Positions 11,210 through 22,931 of a stretch of DNA of 64,000 nt are shown one piece after another. Source of the stretch: Telopea speciosissima (lineage: Eukaryota; Streptophyta; Magnoliopsida; Proteales; Proteaceae). Position 1 is the first letter of the stretch. Each line of letters starts with the position of its first letter. Under the pieces are notes generated by a model, which was not told the DNA's origin, did not search any database, and saw nothing but the letters and a program-made list of their open reading frames with translations. The stretch covers positions 636,927-700,926 of the forward strand of contig NC_057925.1 in the NCBI RefSeq assembly GCF_018873765.1, read 5' to 3'. A program made the translations under genes and the position numbers.

Positions 11210-13000
11210 GTAACTAAGATTGGTTTGGTTACAATACGATTATAATTTTACATTTTTGCCTTTTGTTTTATTTCTAATAATTATTTAATGTAGAATTAAT
11301 GTAGAGGTAAAAAAGGGTCCTAAGCTCCTAGCACCTCTGTGTCTATCCTTGCTTGATCAGAGAACCCTCTTCTAAAAAGAAATCCGATAAGTAATGGGAG
11401 TCACCCATAAGAGAATGTGACAAGAAATGGAAGCATCTGAAATAGAAATAGAAATAGAAATAGAATCCCCAACTTCTTTCTTCAATAGCTGATCCTGTAA
11501 ATTCAATATTCATTTATACATGTAGCACTCGGCATTTTTTCCATTCCTCCACCCTCCCCTCACTCCTCTTTCTTTGAACAAATTCTTCTACAAATTTTCA
11601 AATTTGGCCAATTTAAACGGTCCATTATCTATGCAATGGTGAAAAATTCTCTTATAATGCTCCGATGGTTTTCTGTTTGCAGAGGATAGAAAGTCGAATC
11701 CACTAAATGGTGAACCATATGGTTGAAATATGTATAAAAATAATATTATAAATGTGTAGGATTTAATTACGAGAATCAAATTAGGTAAATTGACCAATCT
11801 AGATCAGGATCAACTAGCGTTGAGGATCAATTGTTCCCGCCCAATAATTGAATGCTAAATTGGGCTATTGGACGTGCTATGAGAAAGGGTACACTCATCA
11901 GCCATTGCTCCATAACAAGAGGTTTTAGTTGGATGGAACTCAGGGAACAAAGGTCCCGTTTTCAATTTCCTATCTAAAGCACTTATAACTTAAGAGAAAA
12001 AAGATCCCCACGATGCTAGTGTGTAGATTTCATCTCATGTTTGTCATTCTCTCTTCGTATTAAATGCCCCCATATACAATTTCACAACCTCTATTAATGG
12101 GAAACTACACTTTGACATCATGAAAAATCTCTCTTCCCAAAATAATATAAAGGGGGAGGGTTCTTTGTTCGAGAGCGTGGTCTATATTAACCCTTGGGTC
12201 TCTCTCTCTCTCTCTCGTCCCTCAATAGGAGGCAAAACTATCATTTGATAAGGAGAGGAGGGAGATAAACACTGGACATAAAACAATTTCCCTAATATAA
12301 ATTAGTGGGGTTGGAGAATGGTCCTCCTCAATCCTTCCCTTTTTTTCAAGAAAAAAATGATTCTCTTACCCCACCACCAATGCCAATCCTCCGGCAATCC
12401 CTCTCTTGCAATTTAGTAATCAGAAAGCCAAATGGGTCTCATAAGCAATTATTAGTTTGAGGAAAAACAAAAATAAAAATCACCACGACCCAAGTGTGCA
12501 TGTTCCTACACACATCCTACCTGTGGATCCCACACACTCTTTTTTTATTTGTGAGACCATTCTCTATGGGAGAGCATTGTCTTTGCAAATATGGGGGGCC
12601 AATGAGCACGCATTAAAGCTTCTTAGGAGGCAGGATTCCTACCTATGAAATCATAGGGGGTGGGGCAGTCATTTTAACCCCATTGTGTCTGAGAGTGGGT
12701 GATACACTCCCCTCACATAGAACTTTTTTCCAACTCTTTACGGCAACTTTTCTCCAATTTTTTAATAAAGGGCGGTACGTCCTTATTAAAACTCTTTATA
12801 GTGATCTCTCATTCTCTCTGTATTAATTTATGGGAAAAAAGATTGCTACAGTTCCAAGGTGCAGGTTTCCTCTCTTGTGAATTTTTTTTCTGATATGAAA
12901 TATGAGTTCCACATGAAAGATGCCTTTCTCAGGCTACACAATTGGTGTGATTCACATATTCCTCCCCCTTCCCACGCTGCCAGCGTGGAAATTCTCTCTC
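11210..13000. other. Non-coding stretch with a short CT microsatellite
   Basis: AT-rich sequence with a CT run at 12199-12216. The part around 12500-12710 has the GC-rich style of the foldback elements elsewhere (GGGGCAGTCATTTTAACCCC) but no clear paired arms. No gene recognised. Confidence 0.4.
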
Positions 13001-13263
13001 AATTCAAACGAATTAATAGATTCCCTATTGGCATTAGTTCCCACTGAAAAAAAGGTCAAAAAAAAAAAACAAAAAGATAAAGATAAGAAAGAAATAAAAA
13101 ATAAAGAAAAAGGAAGGGAAAGGAAGACGCGGTTGGCTGTTGTTCTCTGCGATTTCCTTTTTCTTTCACCAAATCTACAGAATCATTTCTACCCCAAAAA
13201 AAAAAAAAAAAAATCTACAGAATCATAAGCAAGGCCTCCCTGGTGTTTTTTCTCCATTACAAG

Positions 13264-14148
13264 GTGAGTATTTCTCTCAAATTCCATAAATAAGGACTTA
13301 GATTCTTCTTTTTTGTAATATTTTATTTGTGTTCCTTTGTTTTTTTAAATTCATTTTTATTTTATCTCATATTCTCGAACGTAAATTGCGTGTGACTTTG
13401 ATCTTTCTATTTTTCTAATTTGTTCCAGATTCTTCTTTTTATATGGGCTAATCCAAAGCATTTAAATCTTTTCTTTCCTTACTCCAGAAAATTTCTTCAA
13501 TATCACTTGGGTTTTTCTTCTTTTTTGGCTCCTGCAATTGCTGTTGGATTTGCTGCTGCTTTTTGATTCATCTTTGGGCCTCGCCTTTGACTAAATTCCC
13601 TTTTCGATCTCCATTCTTGGGTAGGCACAATTTGTTTTCATTTTTCTTGTCTGGATCTATTGGAATCATTCATGGTTCTTCTGATAGAGACATCTTTAAG
13701 AACTTTTAGTGAGTCTATTTTTTTTGTTTGGGTTTGATTGCTTGTGGAATTGCTGGAAAGTAGAGAAAACTTCTTACGATTTACCTTATAATTTTGAATT
13801 TTCTCTTCCTTGGATAATCGTTGTCTTGCTTGTTTCATTTTCTTTCTCTTATAATTTTTGTTCTGGATGCCCTCAGGCTTGTTAACGGTGGGATTTTCTT
13901 TTTGATGGGCTTTGAATCTGCAGAAATTTTTTGGTAGATTATTTGTATTTATTAAAAATAGTTGCTTTTCTCAGTTTTGCATTATTCTCATCTTTGTCCG
14001 AGTGATTTAAGGGAAATATATCGCTTAGGGTGGGAAGGGGGGGGGGGGGTTACTTATCTGTTAGGGTTGTGAAATTTGGAGGAATTTGATTTTGCTTTCC
14101 TGTTGTTCTGAGTTGGACTTTTCTGAGTTTTTTGCTTCTTTGTTTTAG
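13264..14148 (+). other. Intron in the 5' UTR of the RING-H2 ligase gene
   Basis: The donor TTACAAG|GTGAGT at 13263/13264 and acceptor TGTTTTAG|TTG at 14148/14149 bracket an 885-bp T-rich segment 35 bp upstream of the start codon. A leader intron of this size is common in plant regulatory genes. A run of 13 G at 14037-14049 lies inside it. The transcript start probably lies between about 13130 and 13260. Confidence 0.65.
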
Positions 14149-14183
14149 TTGTCAAAAGTTGCAGAAGAAGAAGAGAGGTAGAG

Positions 14184-15257
14184 ATGGGTGAAGCTCTGGA
14201 TACAAGGTATTGGTGTTACATGTGCTCTCAAATTGTGAACCCTGTAATGGAAGTTGAGATCAAATGCCCATTCTGCGAAAGCGGTTTTGTGGAAGAAATG
14301 GATAACAGTAACGAACACGAGAGCGATGCCGATCCGGGTTCTGACCGAGCACTCTCTCTTTGGGCTCCGATCTTGCTCGGAATGATGGGTGGTGGTTCTC
14401 GGCGTCGAAGATTCAGAAGAGAAGAAGACTACAGTAGTCAACAGGGAGAGTCGGAACAAGACAGGGACTTGGAATCCATCATCAGGAGGAGGAGGAGAAG
14501 CTCGGCTGCCATCCTCCAATTGCTTCAGAGCCTTCATGATGGGATCACATCCGAATCGGATAGTTCAGAAAGTAATAGGGAAAGAGAGAGAGATCATGAG
14601 CGTGTTATCCTAATAAATCCTTTCAACCAGGCAGTAATTCTGCAGGGCTCCTTCGACCTGAACCAATCTGATAGCCAAAGTCAGAGCACTCCTGGTTCTT
14701 TGGGTGACTACTTCATTGGACCTGGTTTGGATCTATTGCTACAGCATTTGGCAGAGAATGATCCCAACAGATATGGAACCCCACCTGCAAAGAAAGAGGC
14801 AGTTGAAGCAATGCCTACTGTGAAAATTAAGGACAACATTCAGTGTTCGGTATGCTTAGAGGATTTTGAAATAGCTGCAGAAGCTAAGGAGATGCCGTGT
14901 AAGCATAGATTTCATAGTGGGTGTATTCTGCCTTGGCTGGAGCTTCATAGTTCTTGCCCAGTTTGTAGGTTTCAGATCCCGGCTGACGAATCCAAGCTTG
15001 ATTCAAATTCATCCGGGAATAATAGGGATAACGAGGTTCAAAACGGCGGTGGCAGCAGTGGCCATGGCAGTGATCGAAGTGGTGGAGAGGAAAGTGAAGG
15101 GGGAAATGGGAATGGGAGAAGGTTTTGGGTTCCTATTCCATGGCCTTTCAATGGGTTGTTTTCTTTTTCAGGATCTCAGAGTGGTGTTAATGCTTCCTCA
15201 TTCATCTTCATCTTCATCTTCCACTGGGGGTTCGCAAAGTGCTTCTCGAACAGATGA
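14184..15257 (+). CDS. RING-H2 E3 ubiquitin ligase with N-terminal zinc ribbon (RING1/CRT1-like)
   Basis: Single-exon, 357-codon gene. An E3 ligase of this family brings a ubiquitin-charged E2 to substrates, usually in the cytosol or nucleus. Residues 9-33 form a small zinc ribbon (C11-x2-C14, C28-x2-C31). The middle is acidic and Arg-rich, followed by FIGPGLDLLLQHLAENDPNR, a conserved block before the RING in this family. The RING-H2 spans about 221-261 with all eight ligands in C-x2-C...C-x-H-x2-H-x2-C...C-x2-C order (CSVCLEDF, CKHRFHSGC, CPVC). WVPIPWPF follows. After about codon 335 the frame used here ends in SFIFIFIFHW. The +1 frame instead gives the Ser-rich tail expected in the family and its own stop at 15264, so a 1-nt indel near 15190-15212 is likely. 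The catalytic part is unaffected. Confidence 0.92.
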   Translation: MGEALDTRYWCYMCSQIVNPVMEVEIKCPFCESGFVEEMDNSNEHESDADPGSDRALSLWAPILLGMMGGGSRRRRFRREEDYSSQQGESEQDRDLESIIRRRRRSSAAILQLLQSLHDGITSESDSSESNRERERDHERVILINPFNQAVILQGSFDLNQSDSQSQSTPGSLGDYFIGPGLDLLLQHLAENDPNRYGTPPAKKEAVEAMPTVKIKDNIQCSVCLEDFEIAAEAKEMPCKHRFHSGCILPWLELHSSCPVCRFQIPADESKLDSNSSGNNRDNEVQNGGGSSGHGSDRSGGEESEGGNGNGRRFWVPIPWPFNGLFSFSGSQSGVNASSFIFIFIFHWGFAKCFSNR

Positions 15258-15289
15258 TAACTGAAGAGTACTCGTATCATGTAGTATAG

Positions 15290-15351
15290 ATTATCTTCTT
15301 TTCCTTCATCCTTCTTGTTATACATTATCTTCTTTTCCTTCATCCTTCTTG
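15290..15351. repeat. 28-bp direct repeat in the 3' UTR of the RING gene
   Basis: ATTATCTTCTTTTCCTTCAT followed by CCTTCTTG occurs identically at 15290-15317 and 15324-15351, separated by 6 bp. It lies within 100 bp of the stop codon, in the likely 3' UTR. Confidence 0.9.
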
Positions 15352-15359
15352 ACGTGTTG

Positions 15360-16245
15360 TCTCTTCTTTTGTACATGGTCATGGTCCTTTGTTTACAGAA
15401 TTGTGATCTTTACTGCAATTTTCCCTTCTTGTTGTCTATTCTATGTAGATCTTGATTTGTTCTTTGGGCAGATTCCATGTTATCTGAATTTACTAATTTA
15501 CTTTCCTATTATCACATCAGATTAAACTTGATCTGCCAGTTGAAATTTATATATGGTTCCTTCATTGGTGCCATGGAAGTTCTTCTCATAAAAAAGATGT
15601 AGCAGCAGGTGATGATTGTTTGGATTGACTAGTGAAAATTGTTCACTTTGAGAAACCACAATCAAATGTGTGCCAAATACATGATGCTGGTTAGAATTGC
15701 TCTAATTAATGAAAAATCTTCTTCAGAATCACTCTGGTCCAGTGATACCCAACGGCGTCTGCTTGTCTTCCCTAGTACCAAGTTAGTGGTGTTGGGAGAG
15801 ATTTGACAAACCAGAAGACTGCTTGATGTCAACCATAAAGATAAAGATGGCAAATTATTGATGTTTAGACAGATGGAAATTAGACCAAAACCCAGATGGA
15901 TCTTTGTGCCTTTCAAATCTGTTGTGTTGACTTTTGGATTAGTATCAAAATATAAAATTGGAGTTTCCATGATCTCTTGGTTGAACAAATCTGTATTAAT
16001 GCAATGGTTGCAACTTGCAACTAATGATTTTCTACTAAACAAGGTCAAAACTTTAGCTATTGAATAGGTGCCCGAGAATTGAATATTCTTCTTATCAAAC
16101 GGCTGAAGTGGTGGTTGTGTTCATAGACTATTGCGGATAAAACCCTTTCACCAAAAAGATATTTCAAGGGTAGAAATAAAGAAAACCAATATAACCTGAG
16201 ATTGAGGAAGTCCATTTTGAAATCTAAAGCATCTCATGGGGACTT
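15360..16245. other. 3' flank and intergenic, no gene recognised
   Basis: It begins with the probable 3' UTR of the RING gene. The remainder shows no domain or element structure. Confidence 0.4.
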
Positions 16246-16248
16246 AAC

Positions 16249-16420
16249 TCCTCTTAGGTTCCCTGTCCGGTCAGGTTGGTAGGTTTCTCTCATAGGGGGT
16301 TGGAAATGACGACCTCACCCCTTGCCCGAACATACTGACCGGGTGGAGTGAGGTCGTCATTTCTGCCCTTGCTATGAGAGGAACCTACGAACCTGACCGG
16401 GTAGGGAACCTGAGAGGAGA
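16249..16420. mobile_element. Foldback MITE, about 172 bp
   Basis: The left arm (16249-16320) contains CTCTCATAGG and GAAATGACGACCTCACCCC. It pairs with the right arm (about 16345-16420) containing GTGAGGTCGTCATTTC and CTATGAGAGGAACCTA. Both arms carry CCGGTCAGGTT in opposite orientation. The loop is about 25 bp. No coding capacity. Confidence 0.8.
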
Positions 16421-16649
16421 AAAATTCATCTCCTCCGTGGATCAACGTGTTAGGTGAGTTTCCAAATTAAACTATTCATCCTTGCTGCTTATAGTTTACA
16501 GCTAACGCAGCCTTAACAATTCCCTGTTGAGTGTTTCATTCATATTTTAAGCCATTTTTTTTTTAATTTAAATGTATGATTATGAATTTTATTATGTATA
16601 ATTTTCTTTAAGGATATAAAAATTATAGTGGACCGGAAGAAAGTATTAC

Positions 16650-18132
16650 CCATCAAGACACCTGTTGGAGGTGAAAAGAAGCCCTAAGAAAGATGAAAAT
16701 GGCCAAGGCTCTACACTCATATGGGGTCTCAATAGAAATGCGGAAGAGCTTAGGAATCTATGGCTTATCTTGGCTAACCAAGTTGTTTGATAAGATTATG
16801 TGCACTAGGAGAATGCCAGATGAATGGAGGAAAAGCATTGCAGTACCGATTTATAAAAATAAAGGCGATGTCCGAAGTTGCAACAACTATAGAGGCATAA
16901 AATTAATGAATCATACTATGAAATTATGAGAGAGGATTATTAGAACACACCAGAAAAAAATAAACCACAATTTCGGAAAATCAATTTGGTTTTATATGAG
17001 GAAGATTCACAACAAAAGCTATCTATCTATTTAGGAGACTCGTAGAAGGATTTAGAAAGAACAAGAAGCACCTTCATGTGGTCTTTATTGACATCCTAGC
17101 GATTTAATCATCTTTTGTTAGGGAAGAGAAGTGTTTCAAGTAAATATGTTGACACAAGTAAAGATATGTATGATGGTGTGGTGGCTAGTGTATGAATTGC
17201 TAGGGGTCAAGGTAGTGAATTCCTAATTTCAGTTGGGTTTTGTCAAAGATCAGCTTTAAGCCCTTATTTCTTTGCGTTTATCTTGGATGAGTTAACCAGG
17301 GACATCTAAGATGAGGTTCCTTAATGCATGTTTTTGCTAATGACATTGTTTTGGTTAATGAAACAAAAGCTGGAATTAATGTCAAACTGAAGATATGGAG
17401 ATGAACCTTGGAATCAAAAGATTTTAAGATGAGTATAACGAAGGAGTATATGGTGTGTAACTTTAATATCTCCGGGACGGATAATGAGGGGGTGAAAATT
17501 GATGAATGAAGATTAAGCAAAGTGATCATTTTAGGTATCTAGGATCAATCATTCGTAAGGAAGGTGAAATTAAAGATGATGTCTCTAGAGAATTAAAGTA
17601 GGATGGATGAAATGCGGAGGTGTATCTGCAATATGTGTTATGTGATTGCCAGATTACTTTAAAGCTTAAAGGAAAATTTTACAAGATAGTCATAAGACCG
17701 ACTATGGATGTATGACATGAAGTGTTGGGCAGTGAAGAAAAGTCATATAGATAAGCTAAGTGTAGCTGAGATGAGGATGTTGAGATGGATGAGTGGCAAA
17801 ACTAGGAAAGATTAAATAAAAAAGATCATATTAGAGCTGATTTAAGAGTAGCTCTGATTCAAGATAAGTTACGAGAAAGTCGTTTGAGGTGGCATTGCCA
17901 TGTTCAACGGAGGCCTTCAAATGCTCCAGTTTGGAAGAGTAACTTGATTCAGACCGAAAGTACTAAAAGAGTTAGGGGTAGGCTTAAAATGACCATAGAA
18001 GTGGTGAGGAAAAACATGCATAGTTTAATAGATCTGATTGGAGGGCAAGGATCCGTGTAGCTGACTCCAATTATTTTGTATAAGATTGTCGATCCCATTT
18101 AGTTGGGATAAGGCTGAGTTGTTGTTGTTGTA
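16650..18132 (+). mobile_element. RTE-type LINE, 5'-truncated and heavily decayed copy
   Basis: The element starts inside the reverse transcriptase region (LSWLTKLFDKIMCTRRMPDE, then PIYKNKGDV and NNYRGIKLMN at 16830-16910) and runs to a (TTG)n tail at 18118-18130. It is the same family as the 2757-6530 element, in the opposite orientation. Internal segments align with that copy's RT and C-terminal parts through many stops and indels. 5' truncation is usual for LINE insertions. Confidence 0.85.
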
Positions 18133-18134
18133 TA

Positions 18135-19120
18135 TTTTGAAGGGATGTAGAGCTATAGTTAGAGTAGAATGACAAGATTGTAACTGTGTGTATGACGGAA
18201 CAGTTAGAATTGCGAGTTGAGATCATCTGGATTTCCCAGATAACAAGTGAGGGAAAAAGATAAAAAAAAAAAAAAGACTTTTAAGCTTTTAAATAGGTTA
18301 TCTATAAAAATTAAAAAATAAAGACTAGAGAAGGAAGCTCTTAGTGAAGGTTTGAAGGATGATGGAACAAGTCCTAGAATAACAAGGTTGTCTGCCGGGA
18401 AGGGGAGAACCAATGGAAGAAGAAGATGGTCGCCCATCTCCTTGGCTACCAGAGTCTTGAAGCAGGCACCCAACACCATTATATCATGATATATATGCTC
18501 TATTGTCTCCTGAATTCTCAACACTAAGAACTGTGTTGAGACCCTTTCCTCACTTTACAAAACTAAACTAATAGTGAGATGGTGAAGAAGGGGGGCCAGG
18601 GATAGCTAATCAATGATGATGCCTCCAGGCTCCAAATGACCAATAGAGTTCAAGCTCAACAGGGACCTATTTTGGGAAATTTGCCCAGTTATCCTTGTTA
18701 TCCATTGGGTCCATGTTTAAATCAATTTTTTTTTTAAAAAACTTTGCAAGTAGTTATTGGGTTCATTTTTGTCATTTTATAAGCTTTGCAACTTGTTCGG
18801 TTGTAGGTGATGCCCAAATTACACAATGAGTTTTTAGGATAAAAGTTATCTAGAAGGAATTTCCAAAATTTAGAAAATTGATTTAAATATAAACGCCAAA
18901 CCAATGAAAGTGTGGAGAATGGTATCATTCATATGATTATAATACAAGAGAGAAAATAATAAAGAACCTCATATGAGAGAAAAATAGTAATTTTGCGTTA
19001 TTGGAAAAAAGATAGTGCAAATTACTATCACTGCTCTATACTTGCCCTATATTTACTCAAACTTTACTATCTCAAACTTATTTTGTGATCCCTCTGAGCC
19101 CACCATCCCACGACTTCATA
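18135..19120. other. Non-coding stretch, no feature recognised
   Basis: AT-rich sequence. No domains, element ends or splice-consistent exons were found. Confidence 0.4.
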
Positions 19121-19127
19121 CGACTCT

Positions 19128-19249
19128 CGCCTGTCCTCAGAGCATCTCTCCCTCCCCCAACCTCACCATCCACCTTGCCTCCCAACCTCGCCTGTCCTCA
19201 GAGCATATCTCCCTCCCCCAACCTCACCATCCACCTTGCGTCCCAACCT
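19128..19249. repeat. 61-bp tandem duplication, C-rich
   Basis: Two adjacent units (19128-19188, 19189-19249) start CGCCTGTCCTCAGAGCAT and differ at about two positions. The surrounding sequence is CCT-rich. The apparent Pro/Ser-rich open frames across it are composition artefacts. Confidence 0.88.
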
Positions 19250-19870
19250 CGCCCTCACCTTTTTTCCCCACCGCCGCCCCTGCCTCCTGACCCCAACCAT
19301 CGGAATTTTTTTTTTGGGAAATGCAAAACATCGGATTATGACAAAATATTGACACAGTAGTATTTCAGGTGACCCCTTGTGAGAAAATCAAATCTAATCG
19401 ACATCACAGGAAAGAAACAGATCGCACCACATTGCTCTTTGCTGACTGTTGTGGTGTGGAATGAGCAGCTTGATTACCTAACCTTGAACATATGCATTAC
19501 ATAAGAACTATAAATTAACAGAGTTTACTTAAAAACCAAAAGATTTCAGCTTATAAGTTTTACAATAGGATCAATGCAGACACAGGATTAGCTAAAGCCA
19601 TTCAAGTCAGCAATCAAAACTAAAAAGAAAGTAGAAGCTGAATTAAGCAGACTACAAAAGCAGAGACTAGGCTCCAATTCTAAAAGAAGGATTCTACCAA
19701 AAAAAAATTTAAAAGAAGAAAACTATTTCAAAAGCATGTGAAACTAGTCATTTCTTCTTCTGAGAAAGTTAAATTTTTTCTTATTTTTTTAAAGTAAGGT
19801 CCGTTTGATTACAAAGGAAATACAAATAATTTTTTTTTAAAAAATATATATATTTTTCAGAAAAAATTAT

Positions 19871-20030
19871 GGAGGAAGTTTTCATACATGGCCGTGTAAG
19901 CATGCACGGTCTTGTCTCCTCTCACAAAGAGTTGGAAAAGTCATAAACCCCCACCCATTAATTAATGCCTTGAAACTCTCACCCTCTCACATACACGGCT
20001 GTGTAAGCTGTGTATGAAAACTTTCCCCAA
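19871..20030. mobile_element. Foldback MITE, about 160 bp
   Basis: GGAAGTTTTCATACATGGCC at the left end pairs imperfectly with the right end, which ends CTGTGTATGAAAACTTTCCCC. Inner arms share CGGCCGTGT/ACACGGCTGTG-like sequence. The pairing is less complete than in the other foldback elements, so this copy is older or chimeric. Confidence 0.6.
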
Positions 20031-20034
20031 AAAG

Positions 20035-20980
20035 TATTTTTGGTGTTTAGTTGCAAGTAAATTCAAATATTTCCTATAAAGAGTGAAATCTCTTTACAAG
20101 AAATACAAATATTTCTCTTCACTTCCCTTTCATTGCAACCAAACGGAGCCTAAGGAAAAGTAATTTCGGGCGGTTTTGGGGATGCCAATTCATATGCCTG
20201 GACAGGGACAATCATGAATTCTGCGTGGCTCCTACCCTTTATTATTGGCAAGAGGAACGACAAATTTTATTTTATTTTGGGTAGAAAGAGGAACAGCTTT
20301 GTTGAATCTATGTAATCCTACTTATTTCTACATCAACGAAAGAAGGATGCTCATGTGCATCATGTTGATCGGGTTGGGTTAGCACCCCATGTCTCTCTCC
20401 TTATCAAATCGCATCCTTAATGGTTCCATCCATTGCTTGTGACCTTCACATTACTCAGATGGAAGTGGTTACCACATCACGATCAGTTGTGATGGAATGA
20501 TGAATTTTCCATATCTTAAGACTCTTTTGGATCTTTTATCCAGAAACAATCTGCAACCTCCATTTTCTTTTTTTTTGGAAGGGGCGGGGGGGGGGGGGGG
20601 GAGAATCTGCAAGTTCCATCTTTGACCAGAACAATGAAATTGATTTCCACAAAAATTAATATGAGATAACTTGCACATTCTACAAGATAATAAGATGTCA
20701 AAGTGGTAACTTACAAGAGCAGAGCAGGGCAGAGCAGAGGATCAGGAATTCTACAACAATAAGGCGAGAGAAATTGAGAGGAAGAATGGAGCTTTAAACC
20801 AGCACTATAAGAAACAGTAAACGGAAACACAAACATTAACAACTTGCGATGAGGGCAATTATCTGGAACAAGTACATTAGGCTTCCATTAAAAACTCATC
20901 CTCCCATGATCAAATACCCTATAAGCCTTGGGGTTCACAATGTTTGAGGGTATATTGATACCATCTACACCTAGGCTCAG
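20035..20980. other. Non-coding stretch with a 16-G homopolymer
   Basis: No gene recognised. A run of 16 G lies at 20586-20601. The right edge runs into the repeat that hosts the Mutator-like element. Confidence 0.4.
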
Positions 20981-21017
20981 AGTTCATTCCTTAGCAAATT
21001 GATCAAAAATACTTAAA

Positions 21018-22602
21018 GGGAAATTTACACATACCACCCCTAAGGTTTGATGAAAGGATATTTTCACCTCCAGTTTTAGAAAATTTTGCATACCCTTGAG
21101 GTTTACAAATGATAACAAATAAGCCCATTCCATCAATTCATGACTAACACTATTAAAAATAAGACTTGAACTGACAAAATTACCCTTCCAAGAAGAATTC
21201 CAAAAAAAAAAATAAAAACAAAACAAAACCTGGAAGTCATCTTCCCCAAAATCGATTGGGGAAGATGAGTTGCAGCCTGAAATTTCCCCCATTTCTCGGT
21301 GCTAATGTTGACGGCGCGGAGTACAGAGAGCTTGCCATGGTCGAGTCCAGGATAAGCTCGGAAACCGTACTGTGCAAGGGCAGGGCCGAGAGCGGCGTCG
21401 ACTACAAACTCTAGGCGCTGGTAGGAAGGGGAATCTTTATAGGAGTGGGTCAAGGCCTCCTGGACGAGAGTCTTGTCTCTGAATCGGTAGCAGAGGAGAC
21501 CTTCCACAACTGCCACTGCTTCTCTCATGTTCATGTCCACTGCTGCCATTTCCATGGTATTGATGATGGTGAGTCTTTGCGTTCGTATCCATCCATGGTA
21601 TAGAAACGAGCGAGGATCTCGTAATACCCTTCATCTTCATCTTCATCTTCATCTCTATCAACAATCGAAGCAGGGACTTTATGAGAGATTTGGCAGTGTA
21701 AACTAGAGCATATAGAGTGAATAACCCCATAGCTATCTCAAAAATATTGGAGGAAGATGCTTCCATCGGATCAACTAATGAAGAAATTGCAGAGGCGCCC
21801 TTTTGAGATCAAGCTGTGCCAATATCGAAACCAGAGTTGGAACTGTGGCGTCCTTCCTTCCTTCAGGACCTCCACTGCGTCGATACCACCAGCGTACCCG
21901 TCTGCCACTCTCTCATTTCTACGTCTGCAATGCGACAGACTCTAATAAATCGAAAACCAAAAGAACCCCGAAAAAGAAGTACACAAACCTAAGTAAAATT
22001 CAAGCAATCGAAAAAGGGAAGAAACACAGAACAGAACAAAGTGAAACCCATCGAAGAATACCTAATTCGTCACTCCAACAGCTTAACGGTCGATAACCAA
22101 AAGAAAAAGTTCAGATCTTCAACCGGAATACGAACATCGATCCATAAAAAAACGCGGTAGTCATGGAGACATCGATGCCTTCACCCTTATGTCGCATCTC
22201 TGAAAACCCTAGAATCAGAAGAAGCAGAGAAAGGTGGAGAGGGGAACGAGGCAGTTATAAGTTGGGGAGAATGAGACGAAGGTAAGTCTTCTGATATCCA
22301 CCGGCGACATCACCATCATTCCCTTGCTCTGAATCAGTGAGTAAATTACAAGAGTTTCAGGCTGCAACTCATCTTCCCCAATCCATTTTGGGGAAGATGA
22401 ATTGTAGGTATTTTTTTTTTTTTTTTTGGGTTCTTCTTAAAAGAGCAATTCCATCAATTCAAATCTTATTTTTAACAATATTAATCACAGAATAACCTTA
22501 TTTGTTACCGTTTGCAAACCTTGGGGACACACAGAATTTTTCAAAATTGAAGGTGAAAATATCCTTTTGTCAAACCTCAGGGGTGGTATGTGTAAATTTC
22601 CC
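21018..22602. mobile_element. Mutator-like non-autonomous element (Pack-MULE type) with RNase III gene fragment
   Basis: A 1585-bp element with long terminal inverted repeats of roughly 250 bp. It begins GGGAAATTTACACATACCAC and ends with the near inverse GTGGTATGTGTAAATTTCCC. It is flanked by a perfect 9-bp target duplication ATACTTAAA (21009-21017 and 22603-22611), the size typical of Mutator elements. Each subterminal region carries a palindrome around CTCATCTTCCCC. The interior holds part of a host gene and no transposase, as in Pack-MULEs. It sits about 330 bp downstream of the pyruvate kinase stop codon. Confidence 0.9.
21290..21555 (-). pseudogene. Captured first-exon fragment of a ribonuclease III-like (RTL) gene
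   Basis: The minus-strand reading contains LLCYRFRDKTLVQEALTHS, SPSYQRLEF and LSVLRAVNISTEK, which match the start of the RNase III domain in plant RTL/Dicer-like proteins. The signature usually read as LEFLGDAAL is here LEFVVDAAL, so the conserved glycine before the catalytic Asp is lost, and the helix after THS is one residue short. After ISTEK the similarity stops. The remaining RNase III and dsRNA-binding parts are absent. It lies entirely within the Mutator-like element, so it is a captured fragment rather than a working nuclease gene. Confidence 0.8.
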
Positions 22603-22931
22603 ATACTTAAAAACAAACTTCCTTATATATGCAAGAACAAAAAAAGGTCAAAGTTCTTTCCTTGGCATATTGATGAAGAATACTTAAAAGCAAACTTCCT
22701 TATATGCAAGAACAAAAAGGGATCATTCTCACAAAAATTGTGCTTGTGCCTTGAAAAAATCCAAAATCACTGTTGTTCGACTTCACACAAACACCATAAC
22801 TAATAAAAAGCTTTAATCACGGTTCTGGTTCTCACCAAAACTATGTCAAAACAATCACATTACTCAAAACATAAAGACCAGTGTAAGAACAACTCTCGTA
22901 TCTCGTGTCCCAAGAAAGGCAGCAATCAAAA

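Larger units (their letters stand above)
20986..22728. repeat. Direct duplication of about 65-75 bp, first copy split by the Mutator-like element
   Basis: The sequence left of the element (20986-21017) joined to that right of it (22612-22650) matches the intact block at about 22662-22728. Shared stretches are ATACTTAAAA and CAAACTTCCTTATAT, then TGCAAGAACAAAAA. The intact copy therefore shows what the insertion site looked like before the element arrived. Confidence 0.8.

Noticed and set aside
19015..19360. Pro/Ser-rich open frames of 91 codons in two registers
   Set aside because: They follow a C-rich 61-bp tandem duplication and are explained by base composition.
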